From assembly GCA_023460175.1 (NCBI GenBank), contig JAEWRC010000049.1:1-16835 (forward strand): a DNA stretch of 16,835 nt, written 5' to 3'. The notes below the pieces were generated by a model that worked only from the letters and a program-made list of their open reading frames with translations, was not told the DNA's origin and searched no databases. This DNA comes from Actinomycetes bacterium (lineage in GTDB: Bacteria > Actinomycetota > Actinomycetes > Mycobacteriales > Mycobacteriaceae). Positions 6,778 through 12,819 of this stretch are shown piece by piece. Numbering within the stretch: position 1 is the first letter of the stretch; each line of letters opens with the position of its first letter. A program made the translations under genes and the position numbers.

Positions 6778-7224
6778 TCAGTTGCACGCCCCGTCGCCGC
6801 AGGGCCGGCGACGCCACCGCCACCCCACCAGCCCCGCCAGCAGAATCACCGACACCACCGCCAAGAACGGCTGTACCGGGGCCCACAGTCCCAGCGCCCC
6901 GGTCGTGCCCACGGCCATCAGCACCAGCTTGTTGCACACCGGGCAGCCGACGGCAAACGTGGCCAGTGTGACCCCGCCGACCGCCGCGGTTCCGCCACCG
7001 GATCGCGGGGTATCGATGGCGAACCACAATGCCGTCAATACACCGACCGCGGCCAGCGTCGGATACTCCCACCAACGGACGGGTACCTCCCGGCCGAACC
7101 AGGGTGTTTGCAGGACGGCGGTCGGAATCGCCATCAGGAGCGCCGTGGCGACCCCGGCCAGTGCGGCCCACAGATACCGCATACGAAACTTCGCGCCGAC
7201 CGGACTGCCGTTGACCAAAGCCAT
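6778..7224 (-). CDS. Small four-helix membrane protein with CPVC motif and C-terminal CGDGAC
   Basis: A 148-residue protein with hydrophobic helices at about 17-38, 54-71, 80-108 and 116-135. Cys94 and Cys97 form a CPVC motif within the third helix (GCPVCNKLVLMAVGTTGALG). The extreme C-terminus RRRPCGDGACN carries Cys142 and Cys147 after a basic patch, probably in the cytoplasm. I do not recognise a named family. The paired cysteines suggest thiol-disulfide relay, as in VKOR- or CcdA-like proteins, or metal handling. The ATG at 7224 directly touches operator 3 with no proper Shine-Dalgarno; a GTG at 7272 would run through the operator and ATG 7182 is also possible. It converges on the M56 gene (8-bp gap) and lies downstream of trpS on the same strand. 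Confidence 0.8.
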   Translation of the reverse strand: MALVNGSPVGAKFRMRYLWAALAGVATALLMAIPTAVLQTPWFGREVPVRWWEYPTLAAVGVLTALWFAIDTPRSGGGTAAVGGVTLATFAVGCPVCNKLVLMAVGTTGALGLWAPVQPFLAVVSVILLAGLVGWRWRRRPCGDGACN

Positions 7225-7247
7225 ACCTACGTACTTACTACGTAGGT
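7225..7247. promoter_or_regulatory. Putative BlaI operator 3, abutting the small membrane protein start
   Basis: ACCTACGTA (7225-7233) and TACGTAGGT (7239-7247) are perfectly complementary 9-bp arms around CTTAC. This is the best copy and defines the cassette consensus. TACGTA half-sites are separated by five bases as in operator 1. The site starts one base before the ATG on the minus strand and lies 35 bp past the trpS stop, so it marks the right edge of the regulated cassette. Repressor bound here would block initiation and could also block read-through from trpS. Confidence 0.8.
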
Positions 7248-7282
7248 CGCCAGAAGTCCATCTGTTGACCACTCGACACGCT

Positions 7283-8296
7283 TTAGGAGCGGAGGAACCC
7301 CAACCGGTCGTAGACGCGCGCCAGCGTTCGGCCGGACACTTCCCGTGCGTGCTGTGCGCCGGCGGCCAGCACCGCCTCGAGCTCGGCCTGATCGGCGAGC
7401 AACTCGTCGACGCGGGTCTTGATCGGCGTGACGAATTCGACGACGGCCTCGGCGGTGTCCTTCTTCAGATCGCCGTAGCCGCGGCCCTCGTAACCGCGCA
7501 CCAGCGCGTCGATCGCGGTTCCGGTGACCGCCGACTGGATGGTCAGCAAGTTCGAGACGCCCGGCTTGGCCTCGGCGTCGAAGCGGATCTCCCGGTCGCT
7601 GTCGGTGACCGCCGACCGAATCTTCTTGGCGGTCTTGGCCGGATCGTCGAGCAGTGAGATCAGACCGGCGTCCGAGGCCGCCGACTTGCTCATCTTGGCC
7701 GTCGGGTCCTGCAGGTCGTAGATCTTGGCGGTGGCCTTCGGGATCATCGCCTCGGGCACCACGAAGGTGTCGGGGAAACGCGCGTTGACCCGGCCGGCCA
7801 CATCGCGGGCCAACTCCAGGTGCTGCCGTTGGTCCTCGCCGACGGGTACCAGGTCGGTGTCGTAGGCCAGCACGTCGGCGGCCATCAGCACGGGGTAGGT
7901 GAACAGTCCGACGGTCGTCGCGTCGGCACCCTGCTTCTGCGACTTGTCCTTGAACTGCGTCATCCGCGACGCCTGCCCGAAACCGGTGAAACATCCCAGC
8001 ACCCAGGCCAACTCGGCGTGCGCCGGGACGTGGCTCTGCACGAACACGGTGCTGCGGGCCGGGTCGATGCCCAACGCCAGGTACTGGGCCGCGGTCACCA
8101 GGGTCCGGCGGCGCAGCACCTCGGGGTCCTGGGCCACGGTGATGGCGTGCAGATTCACCACGCAGAAGTAGGCGTCGTAACCGTCCTGCAGTTCCACCCA
8201 CTGCTTCACCGCGCCCAGCGCGTTGCCGAGGTGCAGGGAGTCGGAGGTGGGTTGGGCGCCGGAGAAGACCACCTGGCGCGCGTTGCTGTCACTCAT
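7283..8296 (-). CDS. trpS: Tryptophanyl-tRNA synthetase
   Basis: A 337-residue class I synthetase that charges tRNA-Trp in the cytoplasm. The HIGH-type motif is PTSDSLHLGN at 16-25 and KMSKS is at 201-205. Between them lie MAADVL (Asp141) and GEDQRQH (153-159), which contact tryptophan and the tRNA acceptor end in bacterial TrpRS. Length is normal for the bacterial enzyme. The ATG at 8296 overlaps the xthA stop by four bases (ATGA), so it is the second gene of an xthA-trpS operon. The stop is TAA at 7283-7285. Its usual neighbour yihY is displaced by the cassette described above. Confidence 0.97.
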   Translation of the reverse strand: MSDSNARQVVFSGAQPTSDSLHLGNALGAVKQWVELQDGYDAYFCVVNLHAITVAQDPEVLRRRTLVTAAQYLALGIDPARSTVFVQSHVPAHAELAWVLGCFTGFGQASRMTQFKDKSQKQGADATTVGLFTYPVLMAADVLAYDTDLVPVGEDQRQHLELARDVAGRVNARFPDTFVVPEAMIPKATAKIYDLQDPTAKMSKSAASDAGLISLLDDPAKTAKKIRSAVTDSDREIRFDAEAKPGVSNLLTIQSAVTGTAIDALVRGYEGRGYGDLKKDTAEAVVEFVTPIKTRVDELLADQAELEAVLAAGAQHAREVSGRTLARVYDRLGFLRS

Positions 8297-9135
8297 GATG
8301 CGGCCATCTTTTCATCCGCGAACTCGACGGTGACCGGCGCGTGGTCGGACCAGCGCAGTGCGTAATCGCCGGGCCGCTCGGTGCCCGCGGTGACCGCCCG
8401 CGCGGCCAGTTCCGGGGTGGCCAGGTGGTAGTCGATGCGCCAGCCGGCGTCGTTGTCGAAGGCCTTGCCGCGCCAGGACCACCAGCTGTACGGGCCGGGC
8501 ACGTCGGGGTGCAGTCCGCGCACGACGTCCACCCAGCCGGTCGCCAACAGGTCGGTGACCCACTGCCGTTCCTCGGGCAGAAAACCCGACTTCTTCAGGT
8601 TGCCCTTCCAGTTCTTGATGTCGTTCTCGGTGTGGGCGATGTTCCAGTCGCCGCACACGACGGCTTGGCGGCCGGTGCGCCGCGCCTCGTCCAGCAGGGA
8701 CGCCATCCGGGCGGCCAGCGCCGCCGTGAAGCGTTCCTTCTCCCGCTGCCGGTCGGTTTCGGCCTCCCCGGTGGGGACGTACACGCTGGCCACCGTCAAC
8801 CCGCCGGTGGCCACCTCGACGTAGCGGGCGTGATGCTCGAATTCGTCTGCTCCGCAGCCGATCCGGATGTCGTCGACGGGGGTCCGGGACAGCACGGCCA
8901 CCCCGTTGCGACCCTTCGGTGCGCCGTCGCCCGGACAGGCGATGGCCAACTGCCAGCCGTCGGCGGTGGCCGGCGCCAGCGCCTGGGCCACCTGGTCCTC
9001 GTCGGCGCGGGTCTCCTGCAGGCAGATCACGTCGGCGCGGGTCTCTTTGAGCCAGGCCAGCAACCCCAGATTGTCGGTGGAGCGCTCCTTGACGGCGGCG
9101 CGGATGCCGTTGACGTTGATGGTCGTGACGATCAC
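8293..9135 (-). CDS. xthA: Exodeoxyribonuclease III / AP endonuclease (Xth family)
   Basis: A 280-residue protein starting at GTG 9135 (MIVTTINVNGIRAAV); the much longer open frame upstream has no homology-like content. It cleaves DNA at abasic sites and trims 3' blocks in base-excision repair. Endonuclease/exonuclease/phosphatase motifs are in order: NVNGIR (Asn9), CLQET (metal ligand Glu41), GDWNIAHTENDI, the RIDYHL segment and the C-terminal catalytic SDHAPV. The TENDIKNWKGNLKKSGFLPEE stretch is characteristic of Xth. A TAGGGT hexamer on the minus strand lies 8 bases before the GTG, fitting a leaderless mRNA. It is the first gene of the operon with trpS. Confidence 0.95.
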   Translation of the reverse strand: MIVTTINVNGIRAAVKERSTDNLGLLAWLKETRADVICLQETRADEDQVAQALAPATADGWQLAIACPGDGAPKGRNGVAVLSRTPVDDIRIGCGADEFEHHARYVEVATGGLTVASVYVPTGEAETDRQREKERFTAALAARMASLLDEARRTGRQAVVCGDWNIAHTENDIKNWKGNLKKSGFLPEERQWVTDLLATGWVDVVRGLHPDVPGPYSWWSWRGKAFDNDAGWRIDYHLATPELAARAVTAGTERPGDYALRWSDHAPVTVEFADEKMAAS

Positions 9136-9143
9136 GAGGCCCC

Positions 9144-9149
9144 ACCCTA
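9144..9149 (-). promoter_or_regulatory. Candidate -10 element for xthA-trpS (leaderless)
   Basis: On the minus strand TAGGGT (TANNNT pattern) ends 8 bases before the GTG start at 9135, the spacing expected if transcription begins at the start codon. Mycobacteria use many leaderless messages. No good -35 was seen. Confidence 0.4.
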
Positions 9150-9210
9150 ACCAACCGGGCCGACGACGCCCGGCCGCCAGCATGCAGTACCGCTGGTACC
9201 GGATAGTTGT

Positions 9211-9216
9211 TAGGGT
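9211..9216 (+). promoter_or_regulatory. Candidate -10 element for the alpha/beta hydrolase (leaderless)
   Basis: TAGGGT lies six bases before the ATG at 9223, so transcription would start at or next to the start codon. There is no Shine-Dalgarno. The same GTTAGGGT octamer precedes xthA on the other strand. Confidence 0.4.
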
Positions 9217-9222
9217 CGGGCC

Positions 9223-10062
9223 ATGACGTTCCGTCGCGACCCCATCCATCTGGGCTCCGGAGAGCCGGTCCTGCTGCTGCATCCGTTCCTGTGCTCGCAG
9301 CAGGTCTGGTCGACGGTCGGCCCGAAACTCGCCGACACCGGCCGCTTCGAGGTGTTCGCCCCGACCATGGCCGGCCACCACGGCGGGCCCGAGGCCGGGA
9401 CCTGGTTCCTGAACAGCGAACTGCTGGCCGACCACGTGGAGCGTCAACTCGATGAACTCGGCTGGGACACCGCCCACATCGTCGGCAACTCCCTGGGCGG
9501 TTGGGTGGCGTTCGAACTGGAGCGCCGCGGCCGCGCCCGGACCCTGACCGGCATCGCCCCGGCCGGCGGCTGGAGCCAATGGTCGCCGGTGAAGTTCGAG
9601 ACCGTCGCGAAGTTCCTCGGCGGCGGCCCCGTCCTGCTGGCCGCGCGCCTGCTGGGCCCCCGCATCCTGGGCCTGCCGTTCGCGCGGCGCATCGCCACGC
9701 TGCCGGTCAGCGGCCCGGCCAACGGTCCCACCCACGCCGACCTGGTGAACCTCCTCGAGGACGCCACGCACTGCCGGGCTTACTTCGCGCTGCTGGTCAA
9801 GACCCTGACGCTGCCGGGCCTGCTGGAGTTGGCCGACGTGCAGGCCCCGGTCCAGCTGGTGCTCTGCGAGAAGGACCGGGTCTTCCCCACCCCCAGGGGC
9901 AACCGCCACTTCCTCGAGCAGCTACCGGACACCTCCCGGGTGGTGCGGCTCGACGGCCTCGGCCACATCCCGATGCTGGAGGCCCCGGGTCTGATCACCG
10001 AACTGCTGATCGACTTCCTCGACGAACACGCGCCGCCCCGCCGGTCCGAACTCCCGGGCTGA
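9223..10062 (+). CDS. Alpha/beta hydrolase fold protein
   Basis: A 279-residue cytoplasmic hydrolase starting at ATG 9223. The catalytic triad is readable: Ser90 in the nucleophile elbow GNSLGG, Asp217 in VLCEKDRVF and His247 in GLGHIPM. The oxyanion strand LLLHPFLCSQQVW follows the N-terminal strand. A cap region rich in leucine and alanine (about 120-200) would shape the substrate pocket. Length is typical for the family. The substrate is unknown; esters, epoxides or lactones are all possible. It stands alone between the divergent xthA-trpS operon and the SAM-IV-controlled methionine operon, and its position could correspond to Rv3337-Rv3338 of M. tuberculosis, recalled only loosely. Confidence 0.9.
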   Translation: MTFRRDPIHLGSGEPVLLLHPFLCSQQVWSTVGPKLADTGRFEVFAPTMAGHHGGPEAGTWFLNSELLADHVERQLDELGWDTAHIVGNSLGGWVAFELERRGRARTLTGIAPAGGWSQWSPVKFETVAKFLGGGPVLLAARLLGPRILGLPFARRIATLPVSGPANGPTHADLVNLLEDATHCRAYFALLVKTLTLPGLLELADVQAPVQLVLCEKDRVFPTPRGNRHFLEQLPDTSRVVRLDGLGHIPMLEAPGLITELLIDFLDEHAPPRRSELPG

Positions 10063-10109
10063 GCGACGCACCCAGGATGGCCCGGTGGCACGTAATCGAC
10101 GCCTTGGGA

Positions 10110-10115
10110 TATTCT
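10110..10115 (+). promoter_or_regulatory. Candidate -10 element of the metY leader
   Basis: TATTCT fits TANNNT and sits seven bases before the 5' edge of the SAM-IV aptamer (10123), so the transcript would begin right at the riboswitch. No clear -35 was seen. Confidence 0.45.
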
Positions 10116-10122
10116 GCAGGTC

Positions 10123-10252
10123 GGTCATGAGCGCCAGCGACAAGCCCCGGCTTGCTGGCCGGCAACCCTCCAACCGCGGTGGGGTGCCCCGGGTGATGAC
10201 CAGGTTGAGTAGCCACTGGAGCCTCCAGTGGGTTACACGGCAAGCGCGGGTC
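10123..10252 (+). ncRNA. SAM-IV riboswitch aptamer
   Basis: The sequence follows almost base for base the SAM-IV aptamer I recall from Mycobacterium sp. MCS: GGTCATGAG at the start, the CGGCTTGCTGGCCGGCAACC core, the CGGTGGGGTGCCCCGGGTGATGACC segment, and GGCAAGCGCGGGTC at the end. P1 is GGTCAT (10123-10128) with ATGACC (10196-10201). CCGCG near 10174 can pair with CGCGG near 10245 as a pseudoknot. The 3' variable stem is long: CCACTGGA (10213-10220) with TCCAGTGG (10224-10231) around a GCC loop. SAM binding is known to lower expression of methionine genes. Here it precedes metY-metX. Confidence 0.95.
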
Positions 10253-10356
10253 CGGTAGCCGGGCCCCAAGAGTAGACAGGGAAACCTGATGCGGCCCGAG
10301 ATGTGTCACTGCTGTTGAACCGACTTTGTCGGACGAGCACCTGATACCAGCTACCG
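10253..10356 (+). promoter_or_regulatory. Probable expression platform of the metY leader
   Basis: CGGTAGC (10253-10259), directly after the aptamer, is complementary over 7 bp to GCTACCG (10350-10356), whose last base touches the metY Shine-Dalgarno AAGGA (10357-10361). Between them are a CAGG-GAAA-CCTG tetraloop hairpin (10277-10288), the Cys-rich short ORF, and a perfect CCGAC-TTT-GTCGG hairpin (10320-10332). No U-tract follows any hairpin, so control at translation or by Rho looks likelier than by an intrinsic terminator. The role of the long-range helix is inferred. Confidence 0.45.
10289..10318 (+). CDS. Cys-rich leader peptide (uORF) in the metY leader
   Basis: A nine-codon ORF, MRPEMCHCC-stop, starts at ATG 10289. 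It has its own Shine-Dalgarno AGGGA (10278-10282) six bases upstream. Three of the last four residues are cysteine, and the stop is one base before the CCGAC-TTT-GTCGG hairpin. Short ORFs with cysteine tracts upstream of sulfur genes are known in mycobacteria as cysteine-responsive attenuators. That fits a gene for sulfur assimilation into homocysteine. The Shine-Dalgarno lies within the tetraloop hairpin, so its use may depend on leader folding. Translation has not been shown here. Confidence 0.55.
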   Translation: MRPEMCHCC

Positions 10357-10369
10357 AAGGAACCATCAC

Positions 10370-11677
10370 ATGAGCACCACCGCCGACGACCCCCAGGCCA
10401 CCTGGGCATTCGAGACCAAACAGGTCCACGCCGGCCAGCAACCCGATGCCGCCACCAACGCGCGGGCACTGCCGATCTACGCCACCACCTCGTACACGTT
10501 CGACAGCACCGACCACGCCGCGGCGCTGTTCAGCCTCGCCGAGCCGGGCAACATCTACACCCGGATCATGAATCCCACCACCGACGTCGTCGAGCAGCGC
10601 GTCGCCGCCCTCGAAGGCGGCGTCGCGGCGCTGTTCCTGTCCTCCGGGCAGGCCGCGTCGACGCTGTCGATCCTCAACATCGCCGGCGCGGGCGACCACA
10701 TCGTGTCCTCGCCGCGGCTCTACGGCGGCACCTACAACCTGCTGCAGCATTCGCTGCCCAAGCTCGGCGTCGAGGTCACCTTCGTCGAGAATGCCGACGA
10801 TCTGGACTCCTGGCGCGCCGCGGTCCGCCCCAACACCAAGGCCTTCTTCGCCGAGTCCATCTCCAACCCGCAGATCGACGTCCTCGACATCCCGGGGGTG
10901 TCCGGGGTGGCCCACGACAACGGCCTGCCGCTGATCGTGGACAACACCATCGCCACGCCGTACCTGATCCAGCCGCTGGCCCACGGCGCCGACATCGTCG
11001 TGCACTCGGCCACCAAGTACCTCGGCGGCCACGGCACCGCGATCGCCGGGGTGATCGTCGACGGCGGCACCTTCGACTGGACCCAGGGCCGCCATCCCGG
11101 CTTCACCAACCCCGACCCCAGCTACCACGGCGTGGTCTACGCCGACCTCGGCGCGCCGGCGTTCGCGCTGAAGGCCCGGGTGCAGTTGCTGCGCGACCTC
11201 GGCTCGGCCGCCTCGCCGTTCAACGCGTTCCTGGTCGCCCAGGGCCTCGAAACGCTGAGTCTGCGGATGGAGCGGCACGTCGCCAACGCCCAGCGGGTCG
11301 CCGAATTCCTGGCCGGGCGCCCGGAGGTCACCAGCGTCAACTACGCCGGCCTGCCCAGCTCGCCGTGGCACGAGATCGGAAAGAAGCTGGCGCCCAAGGG
11401 AACCGGTGCGGTGCTGGCCTTCGAGCTGGCCGGCGGCGTCGCGGCCGGCAAGGCCTTCGTCGACGCGCTGACGCTGCACAGCCACGTCGCCAACATCGGC
11501 GACGTGCGCTCGCTGGTGATCCACCCGGCCTCCACCACGCATCAGCAGCTGTCCGCCGAGGAGCAGCTGAGCAGCGGGGTCACCCCGGGCCTGGTCCGGT
11601 TGGCGGTCGGCATCGAGGGCATCGACGACATCCTGGCCGACCTCGAACGCGGGTTCGCGGCCGTGGCGGCGTCTTGA
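10370..11677 (+). CDS. metY: O-acetylhomoserine sulfhydrylase (O-acetylhomoserine aminocarboxypropyltransferase)
   Basis: A 435-residue PLP enzyme of the Cys/Met metabolism family, starting at ATG 10370 with AAGGA eight bases upstream. It joins O-acetylhomoserine and sulfide to make homocysteine in the cytoplasm. The PLP lysine is Lys216 in VHSATKYLGGHG. Other family marks are YTRIMNPT (63-70), SSGQAAS (91-97) and VDNTIATPYL (190-199). The length and the FDWTQGRHPGFTNPDPSYHG insertion fit MetY rather than the shorter MetB or MetC enzymes. The M. tuberculosis counterpart Rv3340 is labelled metC. It is the first gene after the SAM-IV leader and is followed directly by metX, which makes its substrate. 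Confidence 0.96.
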   Translation: MSTTADDPQATWAFETKQVHAGQQPDAATNARALPIYATTSYTFDSTDHAAALFSLAEPGNIYTRIMNPTTDVVEQRVAALEGGVAALFLSSGQAASTLSILNIAGAGDHIVSSPRLYGGTYNLLQHSLPKLGVEVTFVENADDLDSWRAAVRPNTKAFFAESISNPQIDVLDIPGVSGVAHDNGLPLIVDNTIATPYLIQPLAHGADIVVHSATKYLGGHGTAIAGVIVDGGTFDWTQGRHPGFTNPDPSYHGVVYADLGAPAFALKARVQLLRDLGSAASPFNAFLVAQGLETLSLRMERHVANAQRVAEFLAGRPEVTSVNYAGLPSSPWHEIGKKLAPKGTGAVLAFELAGGVAAGKAFVDALTLHSHVANIGDVRSLVIHPASTTHQQLSAEEQLSSGVTPGLVRLAVGIEGIDDILADLERGFAAVAAS

Positions 11678-11688
11678 GTGAGCCTGAC

Positions 11689-12819
11689 GTGACGATTTCC
11701 GAAGAACGCGTGCACACGACGACGGCGCTGCCCGCCGAGGGCGAGACCGCCATCGTCAACATCGGCGCGCTCACCCTGGAGAGCGGTCAGGTGCTCGACG
11801 ACGTCAGCATCGCGGTGCAGCGCTGGGGTGAGCTCTCCCCCGCCCGCGACAACGTCGTCATGGTGCTGCACGCGCTCACCGGCGACTCCCACATCACCGG
11901 CCCGGCCGGCCCCGGCCACCCGACACCGGGCTGGTGGGACGGCATCGCCGGCCCGGGCGCGCCGATCGACACCGACCGGTGGTGCGCCGTCGCCACCAAC
12001 GTGCTGGGCGGCTGCCGGGGCTCGACCGGACCGAGCTCCCTGCATCGCGACGGAAAGCCCTGGGGCTCACGCTTTCCGGTGATCTCCATCCGGGATCAGG
12101 TGAACGCCGATCTCGCCGCGCTGGCCGCGCTCGGCATCACCGAGGTCGCCGCGGTGATGGGCGGCTCGATGGGCGGCGCGCGGGCGCTGGAATGGCTTGT
12201 CGGACACCCGGACACCGTGCGCACCGGCCTGGTGCTCGCCGTCGGTGCGCGGGCCACCGCCGATCAGATCGGCACCCAGTCCAACCAGATCGCGGCCATC
12301 AAGGCCGACCCGAACTGGCAGGGCGGCGACTACTACGACACCGGCCGCTCCCCGGAAGCCGGGCTGGAGGTCGCGCGGCGCTTCGCGCATCTGACCTACC
12401 GCGGCGAGGAGGAGCTCGACGACCGGTTCGGCAACGGCGCCCAGGGCGACGAGGATCCGCTGGCCGGGGGCCGCTACGCGGTGCAGAGCTACCTCGAGCA
12501 TCAGGGCGGCAAGCTGGTCGCCCGGTTCGACGCGGGCACCTATGTGACGCTGTCGGATTCGCTGTCGAGCCACGACGTCGGCCGCGACCGGGGCGGCGTG
12601 GCCGCCGCGCTGCGGTCCTGTCCGCTGCCCGTGGTGGTCGGCGGCATCACCTCCGATCGGCTCTACCCGCTGCGCCTGCAGCAGGAGATCGCCGATCTGC
12701 TGCCGGGCTGCGAGGGCCTCGATGTGGTCGAGGCCCCCACCGGGCACGACGGCTTCCTCATCGAGACCGAACCGATCGGCGCCTTGATCCGGCGCACGCT
12801 GCAGTTGGCCGACCGGTGA
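11689..12819 (+). CDS. metX: Homoserine O-acetyltransferase
   Basis: It acetylates homoserine with acetyl-CoA, making the substrate of MetY. The 376-residue form starts at GTG 11689 (MTISEERV), which matches the MTIS start I recall for M. tuberculosis MetX (Rv3341). A TTG at 11674 overlapping the metY stop is an alternative. The alpha/beta hydrolase triad is complete: Ser160 in GGSMGG, Asp323 in TSDRLYP and His353 in GHDGFL. The segments LTGDSHITGPAGPGHPTPGWWDG and GARATADQIGTQ are typical of MetX. The gene is separated from metY by 11 bp with this start and overlaps the methyltransferase by four bases, so the three form one operon under the SAM-IV leader. Confidence 0.96.
   Translation: MTISEERVHTTTALPAEGETAIVNIGALTLESGQVLDDVSIAVQRWGELSPARDNVVMVLHALTGDSHITGPAGPGHPTPGWWDGIAGPGAPIDTDRWCAVATNVLGGCRGSTGPSSLHRDGKPWGSRFPVISIRDQVNADLAALAALGITEVAAVMGGSMGGARALEWLVGHPDTVRTGLVLAVGARATADQIGTQSNQIAAIKADPNWQGGDYYDTGRSPEAGLEVARRFAHLTYRGEEELDDRFGNGAQGDEDPLAGGRYAVQSYLEHQGGKLVARFDAGTYVTLSDSLSSHDVGRDRGGVAAALRSCPLPVVVGGITSDRLYPLRLQQEIADLLPGCEGLDVVEAPTGHDGFLIETEPIGALIRRTLQLADR

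Noticed and set aside
9136..9909. Upstream extension of the xthA frame
   Set aside because: It is antisense to the alpha/beta hydrolase and has no family-like sequence; Xth homology begins at MIVTTINVNG.
11674..11688. TTG start for metX overlapping the metY stop
   Set aside because: The overlap is attractive, but the GTG at 11689 gives the MTIS start recalled for the M. tuberculosis enzyme; kept only as an alternative.
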